A stretch of DNA of 64,000 nt from Rhyzopertha dominica (GCA_025024175.1 QCXZ01000003.1:22278392-22342391); one strand, 5' to 3'. Counted from the stretch's first letter, positions 55,201-62,604 are shown. The notes: generated from the letters alone by a model not told the origin. Numbers and translations: made by a program.

Positions 55201-57827
55201 ATTGTTAGTGCAACAGGATCTGCCACCCACCCTCTAGCTCGCTACATCGCTCGGACCTGAAACGACTCGTAGGAAAGACAGAACACCACGTCAGGAACGC
55301 CGGAGACCTTATTGAGAAAATGAAGATCAAACTGGATCCGGAAGACATCTTAGTTAAGCTTTGATATCACCTCGCTCTTCACGAATATACCACTGGTCGA
55401 TGCCTTAAGAGAATTGAAGAAGCGTCTAGAAGAAGAAGACCTGGATGAAAAACTAGTCCAACTAGCGAAGATCTGCCTAAAATTTACTTTCTTCAAGTTC
55501 CAGGAGAAATACTACGAGCAGATAGAAGGCGCTCCTGTGGGGTCACCGCTTTCTCCACTGATAGCCAACATTTACTCGGAAGCCTTCGAGACAACTGCAT
55601 TGGCATTGGCACGCCTTAAATCTAGGGAACTAAACCACCTAGAAGAGGAATTAGAACATCTACGCAGAGCACTACAGGAGAACGGGTATCCTAAGGCACG
55701 GATTGAGAAGGCTATCGAAAGCTATCAGCATGCAACCACGGAGGAAGGAACCAAAGCAGCACGTCGCTGCACAGGGTTCGAAAAAAACCCAGGTTTTTTC
55801 TGGGTCAGTCGGTAACTATTAAACTATTTGCTGCATATACAGGGATGCTATAAATTATTCATGCATCCAGGGCGCTTATGTAAATTTTCGATTAAATCAA
55901 TTTTCCGCCTCTCACCTGTCGATTTTTGAATTATTTGATATATTTTCATATTCTGTAGTGTTTTGTAGGATGATTAAATTTAAGGTTGCAGAAAGCTCAT
56001 ATTTCGGAGCTGTGGTGTGACATTGATCTGCAATCTTCACTACTATCGCCGTGCATATTGTAGCTTGGCAGCAGTTACAAAAAGGCAGCACAAAGAATTC
56101 AGATATCAACGTCGCCCGCGTTGCATGAATCATTTATAGAAACCCTGTATTGGAACTTTTCGATTTTTCTCATGTATTTTATACTTTATTCCAGAAGTAT
56201 CGATTTATGTTGATTCTGTTTGATATTTGAGTGCAATGTATGTTGTTACTTTCACAGTTTATTTTTTGTTGCCTGTACCTACAATATATGTTTTGTTATG
56301 TATGCACTTATCTCCATTCAGTCATATTGTAAAACCTACATATTTTTGGAAAAGGTTTTTTTGGGTTGGGTCATTTCATGCAAACCATGTCGCTGCAAAA
56401 CACTTGCCCTACGTCAATGGATGTACAGATAAGATCGGACGGTTGCTGAGAAGACATCAGATAAACACCATTTTCAGCGCCCCGGGAAAGATATAGCTAA
56501 CGCCTTTCCGAAATATAGTTCGGCGACTGAGGAGGTACAAGCACGGGGTGCGTATAGCATCCCATGCAGCTGTGGGAAGGTGTATATCGGCCAAGCCGGA
56601 AGACATCAGCACGAGAATCAACGAACATATTGAGGACACCAGGCACCGGCAATGTGACAGGTCGACTTTGGCAGAACACCGAATGGAGAGTGGCCACAAG
56701 ATCAAATTCGAAGAGGCGCAAATTCTGTCAAAGGAANCGATATTCTGGCCGAGATTGTACAAGGAAGCCATCGAAATCCAGAAGAATCCGCACAATTATA
56801 ACCGATACCAAGACATCGAACTANCTGGAATATAAAAAGAGGCCATNCGTAACAACGCTCACGCATCAGTGAACCGGACGAGTATAAATACCAGAGCAGA
56901 CTAGGACACTTCAGTTTTAGAGCTACTTCTGAGGAAGATACCGACGTGAGTGTCCAAACGTCAAGACCAAACAAACAACATGGGAAGCAGCCCGGAAAAC
57001 AACATATCATCCACAACAACTACGGAAGTCTTCAAACCAACCCAAATCTATGTTCTGTGATGATTGTATTTTAAAATGAGTTCAACCGCGTCCAATAAAA
57101 CGGCCTTAATTATTTAAATAAAGAATCTAACGTTTAGCACATTAGTCACTGTACACCAACTGCTACAAATGGACAACCACCGGCCCGGGGCACTCGGCAA
57201 AAAGAATATTTTTCATTTATTTTTTGCAATGTCAATAATGTTCAAATAAAACCGTCTGTGTGTATAAAATTCACCAGTTTTTGGGAATGTTGCATTTTAA
57301 AATTCCTACGTCAGTTTAAAAAAATCTGTAAAGTCCAGCGTAACTCTTTCTTTGGAGCTATGTTCAAAAAACAATATTTCCTATTTATGCAAAGGCAGAG
57401 CCGCAGCCTAGTGAATGATATTACGTAGTTCGTTTTTGATGGGACCCACATAAAAANATCCAAAAAAGCTATTTGCTAAACGATTATTTTTTTAGAGACA
57501 AGAGGATTAAACTAAAATTTTGATCGTAAAATATGGATCGATTAATAGTAACCCTGACCGCATAGAAAAATAAAAAAACAGACTAGTGTGCAGTTGTCGA
57601 CCTCCGTATACCTCTTTTCTGGTCTAATATGAAAGTACAATAATTTTCACAATTAAAGATATCATAAAAAATTACCTATCTGTAAACTCGTCTTCATTGT
57701 CTGGATTCGAAAAGGAGGTTAAATGCGGTGCAGGTACTCGGTTGTTCTCCGCCACGTATGGCTGTCCATGGACGGTGTATGGCGGGGGAGGTTGGTTTCG
57801 TTCCAGTGTTCCATCGGGAGTGTGCAT
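17688..57827 (-). CDS. wnd: wallenda / dual leucine zipper kinase (MAP3K12/13), eight coding exons
   Basis: Exons on the - strand are 57676-57828, 36483-36715, 36053-36431, 35608-35995, 35141-35551, 30480-30861, 27808-28153 and 17688-17991. Phases agree at all seven joints, giving about 864 residues (human MAP3K12 859, MAP3K13 966). The order is: N-terminal tail with a PPPPY motif; conserved GCLRP box (Cys about 108); Ser/Thr kinase domain about 131-384; coiled coil (leucine zipper region) about 390-470; long Ser-rich tail. Catalytic residues are intact: GCGGQG loop, Lys165, Glu172, HRDLKSPN with Asp250, DFG at 268-270. In flies Wnd is the MAPKKK that drives JNK and p38 signalling in axon injury and synapse growth and is degraded by the E3 ligase Highwire. 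Role inferred by orthology. Confidence 0.88.
17992..18786. other. wallenda intron 7, upstream region of nested gene
   Basis: Very AT-rich. It should contain the promoter of the nested + strand gene, but no core element stands out. No exon seen. Confidence 0.35.
18787..19278 (+). CDS. four-transmembrane protein, nested and intronless
   Basis: A 163-residue open frame starts at ATG 18787; an in-frame TAA lies 24 bases upstream, so this start is firm if the gene has no upstream coding exon. The N terminus has a Cys cluster ([13 protein letters not shown]). Four hydrophobic spans follow at about 20-43, 50-71, 79-103 and 124-147, with a short acidic loop between spans 3 and 4. The pattern (CCxC-x-PLKTG, then four spans) is that of small insect tetraspan membrane proteins, loosely LAPTM-like. 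I cannot name the family with certainty, and the function is unknown. It lies on the opposite strand inside the last intron of wallenda and has its own poly(A) signal. The lack of introns would fit a retrocopy or a naturally single-exon gene. Confidence 0.75.
   Translation: MDLWGKKFVNSCCFCVPLKTGVMILIVLDTLASISNVISQIAQMDCAAEEGVFLFWATIGIATGVLAFIGVADSKSVLLVPMEVKYCFSIILYVVFALLVSLGALDQELQKSIDHTETTMPIVKPLIVTSSLLLGIIYTYFLMVVHSLYRDIITQEASQTVVP
19443..19448 (+). terminator. poly(A) signal AATAAA of the nested tetraspan gene
   Basis: A canonical AATAAA lies 165 bases after the stop codon of the 163-residue gene on the same strand. It supports an independent short transcript. Confidence 0.5.
19612..21608. 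repeat. large fold-back, ~340-390-bp arms, Penelope-tail-like
   Basis: Arms 19612-20000 and 21273-21608 are inverse copies. Both contain the 'ccctgattatata' end, 'gaccgacgccc' (left: gcatcggtcgc), and the tail motif CCTGAAGAAG...AAGC, seen inversely as GCTT...CTTCTTCAGG. The tails point outward. The 1.3-kb loop holds unassigned sequence with a GC-richer patch at 20930-21110. It lies just downstream of the nested tetraspan gene. Confidence 0.75.
22328..22462 (+). repeat. left copy of ~135-bp direct repeat flanking a LINE
   Basis: It runs from TAAGAAATAAATATGAGGAT to TATAATTCATTA and is almost identical to 24029-24160. The two copies bracket the LINE fragment inside the hAT element. They may be an unusually long target-site duplication. 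Confidence 0.85.
22559..23995 (-). pseudogene. non-LTR retrotransposon reverse transcriptase, 5'-truncated (RTE-like tail)
   Basis: Two collinear frames (23929-23594 and 23581-22559) are one reading frame broken by a single TAA at about 23591. RT motifs in order: [41 protein letters not shown] (motif A); [19 protein letters not shown] (motif B); [12 protein letters not shown] (motif C, YADD); FKYLGVTI. After the RT comes [18 protein letters not shown] and a [14 protein letters not shown] tail ending in a [12 protein letters not shown] block. This tail type is common in RTE-like and related insect LINEs. The endonuclease domain is missing and two codons contain N. Inserted in the hAT at 21919-24619. 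Confidence 0.88.
24029..24160 (+). repeat. right copy of ~135-bp direct repeat flanking a LINE
   Basis: It is nearly identical to 22328-22462, beginning TAAGAAATAAATACGAGGAT. It differs by a few substitutions and small indels, so the copies have diverged slightly since the event that made them. Confidence 0.85.
24150..24297 (-). pseudogene. hAT transposase N-terminal remnant with BED zinc-finger half
   Basis: The frame starts at 24297 and runs [17 protein letters not shown], then [14 protein letters not shown] and [10 protein letters not shown]. The 'Y-LKYGF' phrase followed by C-x2-C is the hallmark start of ZBED5-like domesticated and active hAT proteins. The downstream His pair of the BED finger and the RNase-H-like catalytic domain are absent. 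Confidence 0.7.
24648..26430 (-). pseudogene. CR1/L2-like LINE, internally deleted
   Basis: On the - strand an endonuclease N terminus (about 26420-26090: [33 protein letters not shown]) is followed by a broken linker and a start-of-RT region (25383-25141: [16 protein letters not shown]; 25097-24880: [39 protein letters not shown]). The frame then jumps straight from motif A to the C-terminal tail ([21 protein letters not shown]). Motifs B and C, with YxDD, are deleted. The Asp of motif A reads Ser (FISL for FIDL). Many frameshifts; one N. Dead copy in wallenda intron 7. Confidence 0.8.
26746..27149 (+). repeat. dispersed repeat, copy 2
   Basis: Inverse copy of 4217-4585: it begins TAGGGCTGTTCAAAATTTTT and ends ...CTTGGCATGCAAACT. 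Both copies lie in introns (ARMC1 and wallenda). Confidence 0.7.
27808..28153 (-). CDS. wnd: wallenda exon 7
   Basis: The acceptor CAATCTAG is followed by TT, completing G|TT (Val); the donor is AG|GTATGT. It encodes residues 650-763, a Ser/Thr- and acid-rich stretch ([33 protein letters not shown]). No folded domain is seen. It is probably a disordered regulatory tail with many potential Ser-Pro phosphosites. Phase 1 in and phase 2 out fit its neighbours exactly. Confidence 0.82.
28154..29982. other. wallenda intron 6, distal part
   Basis: AT-rich sequence with no exon seen. A GC-richer patch at 28430-28620 contains GTGAACCTAACCTAAAAAT, a phrase often met in insect promoters and repeats. 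Four isolated Ns occur at 29460-29518. Confidence 0.35.
29983..30246. mobile_element. MITE with ~65-bp terminal inverted repeats
   Basis: The ends TAGGCATTCCAACGAAC and GTTCGTTGGAATGCCTA are exact inverses. The pairing continues with small differences for about 65 bases (TGACAGT/ACCGTCA, GTAAACAAAGACT/AGTCTTTGTTTAC). Length is 264 bp with no coding capacity. The flanks (AAT on each side) fit a 3-bp target duplication of the PIF/Harbinger type, but the family is uncertain. Confidence 0.8.
30480..30861 (-). CDS. wnd: wallenda exon 6
   Basis: The acceptor TTTTTAG precedes AATTCTACA and the donor is CCAG|GTTCGT. It encodes residues 522-648 with a basic patch ([18 protein letters not shown]) and Ser-rich segments. 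The basic R/S-rich patch corresponds in position to the KPRHRRGNSRGS region of MAP3K13. It is entered in phase 0 and left in phase 1. Confidence 0.82.
30862..32260. other. wallenda intron 5, proximal to the nested repeats
   Basis: AT-rich, with a short (AAT)n run near 31597. No exon or delimited element seen. Confidence 0.35.
32405..34292. mobile_element. hAT-like non-autonomous transposon, 1.9 kb
   Basis: The ends are CAGTGTTGTTAAGTAATT and the inverse of CAGTGATGTTAAAATTAC. Target duplications TTTATATT (32397-32404) and TTCATATT (34293-34300) match at 7 of 8 bases. The subterminal regions are rich in TAATTGAATTAC/GTAATTGTAATT repeats, another hAT habit. No transposase frame was found. It has interrupted a Penelope fold-back and itself carries a second hAT. 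Confidence 0.85.
32848..33622. mobile_element. second, nested hAT MITE, 775 bp
   Basis: The element starts TAGAGGTGGGCA and ends TTACACATCTCTA. A perfect 8-bp target duplication, ATATCCAG, lies on both sides (32840-32847 and 33623-33630). Near both ends are repeated GAGTC/GACTC and AGCTG/CAGCT hexamers, giving a long imperfect inverted subterminal region. It has no transposase and is the youngest layer of a three-level nest. Confidence 0.92.
35141..35551 (-). CDS. wnd: wallenda exon 5 (coiled coil / leucine zipper)
   Basis: The acceptor ATATTTTAG precedes ATATTAAGC. The donor is TCN|GTAAGT, so the last exon base is an N (35141) but the codon is Ser whatever the base. The 137 codons (385-521) begin [20 protein letters not shown], matching the DLK segment after the kinase (YFKSQAEWREEV). 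A heptad-like helix follows, with [14 protein letters not shown] and [20 protein letters not shown] (human HYERKLERANNLYMELSAIM). This is the dimerising zipper of the DLK family. Confidence 0.9.
35608..35995 (-). CDS. wnd: wallenda exon 4 (kinase C-lobe)
   Basis: The acceptor TATTACAG is followed by T, completing AA|T (Asn of HRDLKSPN); the donor is GAG|GTACAG. It encodes DFGTS, the activation segment, [14 protein letters not shown] (APE motif), [17 protein letters not shown], and the ERPSF end of the kinase fold. One segment differs from relatives: after SAIM comes YLVGCGQL where DLKs usually have WGVGxxSL. Confidence 0.93.
36053..36431 (-). CDS. wnd: wallenda exon 3 (kinase N-lobe and catalytic loop)
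   Basis: The acceptor TTTTGCAG precedes ACGACTGGG; the donor is AA|GTAAGA. It contains [17 protein letters not shown], the Gly loop GCGGQG, VAVKK (Lys165), [15 protein letters not shown] (alpha-C Glu172), the DLK signature FKGVCTQSP, and HRDLKSP. The intron before it is only about 50 bases and is itself open, so without splicing it would add a short false N terminus. Confidence 0.93.
36483..36715 (-). CDS. wnd: wallenda exon 2 (pre-kinase segment)
   Basis: The acceptor TTTTTTGCAG is followed by C and then ATGATATGTATC. If exon 1 at 57676 is used, the C completes an AG|C Ser codon and the ATG is internal. If a noncoding first exon is used, this ATG (36714) would start an 813-residue form. It contains QDELGQLSL and the family's [20 protein letters not shown] box. 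The Cys in that box is the palmitoylated position in mammalian DLK. Confidence 0.88.
36716..37441. other. wallenda intron 1, 3' end
   Basis: AT-rich intron sequence. No exon seen on either strand. Confidence 0.35.
37442..39650. repeat. 2.2-kb fold-back element with long imperfect arms
   Basis: The left arm (about 37480-37720: CTCAGTAACTATTAATGCTA ... AGCTCTCAATATCTCG ... GTAGACATTTTTATTGATAT) pairs inversely with about 39396-39625. A further inner pair, TGACGTCAGCGTTCC (37856) with GGAATGGTGACGTAT (38620), shows that the pairing resumes inward. The middle (37860-38640) is CpG-richer. A separate hairpin (about 38796-38925 with 39262-39376) lies within the right half. No coding remnant was recognised. 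Confidence 0.65.
40150..40740 (+). repeat. dispersed repeat, copy 1 of 2
   Basis: It shares blocks in the same order with 58257-58565: ACGTTGCCAATATATTATTT, 'ggcttggcgtcattct', 'gtaacctcaa-caaactt', 'cgacaacgcc' and GTGAAGGAATCGCAC. The family is unknown. Confidence 0.65.
40741..43312. other. wallenda intron 1, unassigned
   Basis: No exon was seen. It contains the AT microsatellite at 41971-42037. Two 'aacagatcgct' phrases about 140 bases apart (42074 and 42212) hint at an old repeat. Confidence 0.35.
41971..42037. repeat. (AT)n microsatellite
   Basis: An uninterrupted run of about 33 TA units. Confidence 0.95.
43313..44369. mobile_element. 1.06-kb palindromic (fold-back) element
   Basis: The ends CAGGGTGTTTTAAAAAGCAC and, inversely, GTGTTTTTAAAAGTGCGC match. 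Pairing continues for about 490 bases on each side: CCGATTCAG/CTGAATCGG-like blocks, 'gtgttacatgactaggttttt', and 'gaaaatcgtatagg' around the centre near 43810. The CAGGGTGTTTT end is typical of Tc1/mariner-derived MITEs. A TA follows the right end; the left flank reads TG, so the target duplication is not intact. One N at 43723. Confidence 0.85.
44370..46040. other. wallenda intron 1, unassigned
   Basis: No exon or delimited element was recognised. Open frames here are short and compositionally like the background. Confidence 0.35.
46041..46232. mobile_element. possible small MITE
   Basis: TATAGACCGGTCATTGTTGA at the left and the inverse of ATATAGATGGTCATTAGTTA at the right form an imperfect ~24-bp terminal inverted repeat ending in GAGCCC/GGGCTA. 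No coding capacity. It runs into a (TA)n tract at 46232-46263, which blurs the target site. Confidence 0.45.
46264..49215. other. wallenda intron 1, unassigned, with a ~100-bp tandem duplication
   Basis: No exon seen. A two-unit tandem repeat is visible at about 47832-47930 and 47931-48024; shared blocks are GAATTAAA, 'ggtaacgttaaaa', 'ggga-a-ata-att' and 'caacatatnttaagag'. Ns at 46849 and 46867. Confidence 0.4.
49216..50072. mobile_element. Tc1/mariner-type MITE, copy A (857 bp)
   Basis: It begins CTTCCACATCCAATTG and ends CCGTTGGATGTGGAAG, with TA on both sides (49214-49215 and 50073-50074). The interior has no transposase. It contains 'cgctttgggtagttg' and 'atcgtgtccacaaac', shared with copy B, which lies in inverse orientation at 51212-51968. 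Confidence 0.88.
50073..51211. other. spacer between two inverted MITE copies, GC-richer
   Basis: It includes a Penelope-tail-like stretch at about 50190-50280 (GACGTTTCGCAAATTAAAGA). At 50960-51150 there is a MITE-like patch dense in CGAACGAAC/GTTCGTTCG motifs with two Ns. The phrase GGCGGCTGGATGACAAA is duplicated (50933 and 51183). Confidence 0.45.
51212..51968. mobile_element. Tc1/mariner-type MITE, copy B (757 bp), inverted to copy A
   Basis: It begins CTTCCACATCCAACGG and ends CAATTGGATGTGGAAG, with TA on both sides (51210-51211 and 51969-51970). It is the reverse complement of copy A with small deletions. The 17 bases beyond its right end (TTGATTCAATTTGCAGC) are the exact inverse of those left of copy A. 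Confidence 0.88.
52283..52469. repeat. 187-bp palindrome of two Penelope-like 3' tails, head to head
   Basis: The arms meet near 52376. The right arm runs CTACTTCTGAGGAAGACACC then GAAACGTCAAGGTC and ends AACAACATGTCA. The same order occurs at the end of the Penelope-like element at 56920-57010. The left arm is its inverse. It lies inside a diverged relative of the fold-back arm at 1512-1896. Confidence 0.88.
52984..53289 (-). pseudogene. DDE transposase fragment (Tc1/mariner-related)
   Basis: An open frame of 101 codons contains [20 protein letters not shown], then [13 protein letters not shown], and [17 protein letters not shown]. 'LFSDEATFTRNG' with its first catalytic Asp is a signature of a widespread insect DDE transposase group. 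The remaining catalytic residues are not present, and the frame opens without a complete N-terminal DNA-binding domain. Assigned to Tc1/mariner-like by the motif only. Confidence 0.6.
53290..54364. other. wallenda intron 1, unassigned
   Basis: AT-rich, no exon or delimited element recognised. Confidence 0.35.
54365..57060 (+). pseudogene. decayed Penelope-like element with RT and GIY-YIG remnants
   Basis: An N-terminal frame (54365-54913) has the typical helical preamble ([17 protein letters not shown]). RT pieces follow: [19 protein letters not shown] at about 55150; [11 protein letters not shown] (motif A) at about 55350-55390 across a frameshift; [20 protein letters not shown] (motif B) in 55414-55815. 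The YxDD motif C is deleted. After a mariner MITE come [17 protein letters not shown] and a GIY-YIG nuclease domain ([19 protein letters not shown], then frameshifted into [16 protein letters not shown]) to about 56830. The tail (CTACTTCTGAGGAAGATACC...) ends near 57060. Dead copy, antisense to wallenda. Confidence 0.88.
55840..56147. mobile_element. Tc1/mariner-type MITE inserted in the Penelope-like element, 308 bp
   Basis: The ends CAGGGATGCTATAAATTATT and the inverse of CAGGGTTTCTATAAATGATT match at most of 26 positions. TA lies on both sides (55838-55839 and 56148-56149). No coding capacity. It lies between the RT part and the nuclease part of the host element. Confidence 0.88.
57061..57675. 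other. wallenda intron 1, 5' end
   Basis: Intron sequence immediately after exon 1 on the - strand. Nothing recognised except one N at 57457. Confidence 0.35.
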
Positions 57828-57828
57828 A
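57676..57828 (-). CDS. wnd: wallenda exon 1 (first coding exon, probable)
   Basis: The acceptor CCTTTTTTCAG is followed by T and ATG (57827-57825); the donor is GATAG|GTAATT. The 50 codons have no stop and a balanced composition amid AT-rich [22 protein letters not shown] ... [16 protein letters not shown]. The exon ends in phase 2, and AG|C with exon 2 keeps the frame into QDELGQLSL and the GCLRP box. PPPPY contains a PPxY WW-domain ligand motif. A noncoding 5' exon must lie upstream. It could instead belong to another gene; transcript data would decide. The strand, phase and absence of any rival partner favour wallenda. Confidence 0.6.
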
Positions 57829-57942
57829 CTGAAAAAAGGTAATAATGCTTATACAATACAGCAGACTTGGAGATCACTATCTAATCAAAATGTAACTATA
57901 GCAATGATAAACTTGTGCCACTGGTGTCACTTGACCTGAGCT

Positions 57943-57957
57943 GACCCCCCCCCCCCC
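57943..57957. repeat. poly-C run
   Basis: A run of about 14 C in ...CTGACCCCCC..., a likely spot for sequencing length error. Confidence 0.9.
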
Positions 57958-58256
57958 AAGATGTCAGTTAAATTGCATGNAAAATAAAAGGCTCTTAAAA
58001 TCTAATTAAGTGCACTAAGGGAAAATTTAGCGCTCTTTTATATTCTAGATAAAATAATATATTTACAAAAAATCGCATACCTCCAGAATGAGCCTGTGTC
58101 ACAATTTTATATTTCAGAAAACGAAAATATGGATTCAACTATATCAGAAATGAGTAACTTTACTTTTAGAATAAATCAATTTTATATAGCTATCTAACGA
58201 GTAATTTATTTGAGTTAACTTTTCGAAGAAATACGTGAGATGCAAAACAATCGAAT

Positions 58257-58565
58257 CGAACGCCTACAATTGGCGTCAAATTGCAACGTTGCCAATATAT
58301 TATTTTTGTTTTAGTTTGGCTAATGGCTTGGTGTCCTTCTGGGTTGTTTTATCCTACAATGATAAAATTAGAGCAAGGGTTTGCTAAGGCATAGCAAAAC
58401 CAATATGTTTGCAAGCTCTTGTAACCTCAAACAAACTTGAACAAAACAACCGACAACGCCTCAGAAACTTGGTCTACCCATCGTTATGGGCAAAACTAAT
58501 TTCAAACGAAATTCAATTGCAGAATTCACAGGAATGTGAAGGAATCGCACCCGCATACGTTTTTG
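58257..58565 (+). repeat. dispersed repeat, copy 2 of 2
   Basis: It has the same block order as 40150-40740 (AACGTTGCCAATATATTATT, 'ggcttggtgtccttct', 'gtaacctcaaacaaactt', 'cgacaacgcc', GTGAAGGAATCGCAC). The 64-codon open frame inside is not recognised. Confidence 0.65.
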
Positions 58566-61500
58566 ATGTATCTATGCATTACAAATACAATTCCCGAATT
58601 AAAAGTCTTTAAAAGAAAAATTCGCGCACTTTTGGTTTTTTTATACAAACCTACGCTGCTAGTTTAACGATAACGATATCCGCAAATGATTCAATTCACA
58701 AATTGTGTTGTAATGTTACCTACAACTGAAGGAACATATTGTTATGCAAAATTAATAGCGACGCACTATAATCATCTCTGTTAAAAAACATTTAATATAT
58801 AATAATTTTTCATGCATTATAATATTCAAAATTTTAATTTACTACTACAAAATTAAAAAAAAATTGTATGAAATGAAATAGTCGTATGCAATTTTATTAA
58901 AAACAAGAATAACAATTATAACTGCACGTGTGTTAATAATACGCTTTACTTTATCCAGATAAAAATTTTAAAATCTCGTAATTTGGATGATTTGCCACGA
59001 CGTTCCAATCTGACAACTCTAAAGGGCACATTGGTTTATGTGGTGGAAACGTCTAGCAATAAGCAGAAACTTTTATTTGATCCATGCTCCGGTAACAAAA
59101 GTCGCTACCTACTTATTGCATCTGTCTGAGCTAGGCTCTAAGACATATTCTAATTCACCAGCATCTTCTTTATAAGTATTCCAATGTGTCCAGCAACATT
59201 TTTAAAGTCGTGAATGTACTTCAGTATCGTTTTTATGTGCCACTATTACAAACAAATGACGTCATCATTACATAAATTAAGAATTATGTCCCGAACATTA
59301 TGATCACACCTATTATAGAGCAGCTAACACCTGGAATATCTAATAATATCTGTGAAACATTACCTAATAGCAATATTATAATTGATTTTTTTTAGTTGCT
59401 GATAGTACACATAATAGCTTAAATAAAATTTTATGTTACACTAAATATAAAATACATTTACTCCCGTTAGCTGGGAAAAAATTCCTGGGTAGCCCCCCCC
59501 TCAAGGTAATGGTTTTTTACAACAATAACGCGAAAACAAAAATTCCGTTTTAGCTCTGAATAACAAGCTTGTGATATCACGCGACTATTGTGAAATGTAC
59601 AAAGTTTATCTTAAATAGATGCAGATATGAAAGGGGTGGCAAGTCTCATTAAAATAAGGACTAATAATTAAGGTATTCAACGTCAAAAATAGAGTAGAGA
59701 AAAAACGTTACCAGTAACTTGCAAAAAGCTTTATACTTTTCCTAATATGTGTTCTGTTTATAAAATCTTTTTTGTGTGCTGTATTTTGTGGGGTTTCTTG
59801 CAGTTTTTGTTACCCTCGCCCCAAAGTTACTGAACATGCCACTGATTACCGTACTGTCGTATGGGTATAGATATATCTTGTACTTTTCCGTTAAACCAAC
59901 ATTAAATGATAAATTAAACAGATTTTTTTACGTGTTCAATTTATATAGCAAGTTGTAGGTAACTACTGTAATCTACTTACTTGTTCAGCAAAAGTTCAGT
60001 GTAAGCTGGTTGAATTCATAAGCATTTAACCTTTTGTATCACAAAAATATATTATGACCCAATAATCATCTCTACCAAATATATCATATAATATTCGGGG
60101 TATTCTGATATCTATGTACAAACTAGCACTGCCATAAATTTTAAAATAATTAAATTTGAATGAACTTATACTACCAACCGCTTGGTCACCTACTTTGCGG
60201 AAAGAAAACAAAGTGGACCTGATTCACTAAAATGCACGGGGATCTAACAATCTCCCGTAATGATATCCAGAAACATGCATCCAGAACGCAGATGCAGGAG
60301 AGGAAAGAGGACGAACACCGAGAACCAACAATGCAAGAGTACCTTGAGAAGTACTTAATTATTTAATCAGAAGTGGTAAAAAAATGTTGAGTGTAAAAAA
60401 CTTAAACAGCATGAAACATTTCAATCAAAAATAAGACTAGGACAAAAGCAGCAGGATATAGAATTTTTATGTTTAAAGAATAGTTTATTAGTATGGTATT
60501 TATAGCATCTGGAATGAGTAAAGCGTCGAAAATTGTTTCTTTGTTTTGCTGAGAGAATCAAACTGGAAGCCCACTTTATATTTCACGTTATTCTTTAAAA
60601 AATATAAAAATCCGTTACTTTACACTCATATTTCAACTGAATTGTTTTCACATAACATTAAATATTATCTAGTCTAAATAGTACAGTCAAATAAATATAA
60701 ACTTGTAGCTATAGGTAAATCTTAATTTTTATATTTTGTTAGCTCAAAAGGCTCGCAGAATCTAGTGTACACGAGTCAAGATGTTTATGGTCAAAGGTGA
60801 CAACACCCGTTTTTTGTTAATATCTTGTTTCCTTTGCTCTAAATGACATTTGTAGTTTGGCAATATTTTATACAATTAAACGCTCTTAAGATAAAGCACC
60901 AAGAGCTCTTCTGAATAGATGCTTTATTTGTGAATTTATAAAAATCATTTAATAATTAGTAAATAATTAAGGTTTATTAATAATTAGCACATGTTTAGTA
61001 ACTAATTAACTTTATAGGTAAAATTGTTCTGGATTCTACAGATGACCCAGCTTTATCACATACAACTAACCCTTCCCCATGATTGGCATTTTAATTTCAT
61101 GAACGGTTAATTAATCATTCTTAAGATAAATACAATTATATATTGCATAAAATATTTCCCAGAACCAAATCTGTAGAGAATTTTGTACTCTACAACTTCA
61201 CTAACAACTCCAAATGTCATGTAGAGCAAAGAAAACAACATATTCAAAAAAACTGATTTTGTGACCTTTGACCTTGAATATCTGGGTAGTCGTGTAATCG
61301 AGATTTTATGAGACATTTCAGGAAACATAAAGTGTAAAAATAAAGATTTGTGTAAGTTTATAGCTTACCTACCTATTACCTTCCATTCCGATGTTAAATC
61401 CCTATATGAGTGGACTAAAATAACGAAACAAAATTTTGTTTATGAAACTAGGTTTTTTTATCCTCATGAATGTCAGCTTACGCCTCCTATATAAGCATCC

Positions 61501-62604
61501 CTTTACGGGTAGTGCAGCTTGTAAAATGTCTATATGTAGTTATGTAGATATGTCCAAAAATAAAAAATCTAGCGGTTTGAAATCAAGAAATGAGTGCATT
61601 TAATTTTCGATATCTCTGTCCTGCACTTAGGGGCAACGGTCATATACACATAGTCGTCCAAAAAAAACTGCCTTAAACTGTTATGTATGTAACAAAGGTT
61701 TCATGGTATGGAGCTCACATAAACGGTAGATCTCCTGAAATCTGGCTTTTGTAACTGATCAACTCTTAAAAAGTTTAGAAAAAGGAAAAACCTGAGAGAA
61801 TTTGAAGGTGAAATGATATGTTTTAATGTTTCTCCTGTTTTAAAAAACCCTTCGCAAACTCAGAATCACGGATGTATGGGCAAAATAAAATCAATTTAAA
61901 TATTAACAGATGAACAAACATACTTCATGTTATACTTGTATCATTTGCTGGCATCTAATGAAGTAGTTTTTTTTTATTGAATCTATTTATATGAGCATTT
62001 AACGTGGCATACACAGCTCCAGACTGAAAGTTTAAATGCTAAATAAGTACGATCGTTTTATGATAAATGCAATTGTTACAGTTCATAAGCCTTATGTAGG
62101 TATATGTAAACAGTATAAAATATAATATAAAAGTATTTTTTAATTTAATATCTTTATTTTCTTAAATGATTTGTGCCTAAACATATTATTTTCCCTCTAT
62201 CACGATTTTCCCTATTTGGCTGACCTTGTTTGCTTTGTAGGTAACTAAATTATGTTCGTTGGTTGGTAATATATCTCGATATGTTTAAACAAAAACTTCA
62301 TGGGTGCCAAGTTTTTACTGAAAACTGCTATTGTTGCTGAGAACTGGAAAGCTGCACACTTGTTTTAGTCTTAGAAAAATAAGGAACGAAGAATTATAAC
62401 CTTCGTAGTGGCGTAGCTTTTAACTAAATTATTGTATAAATAAGAATTAAATCAATCATTAAATATTTGAGTTAAAAGATTCGTTACCTATCTACAAACA
62501 TGCAAAGTTTAGGCAGTGATGTAGGTTGAGATTATTCACTCTTTTAAGTTGTGGTGTATTTAAAATATAAGAAAGGTCTCAGTGACTTCTAGGTAATAAT
62601 TTAA
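58566..62604. other. upstream of wallenda exon 1, unassigned
   Basis: AT-rich sequence expected to hold the 5' noncoding exon(s) and promoter of wallenda, or its first intron. No exon could be supported. A short GC-balanced open stretch at 60270-60360 (+ strand, HASRTQMQERKEDEHREPTM) is unexplained and may be a repeat fragment. Confidence 0.35.
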
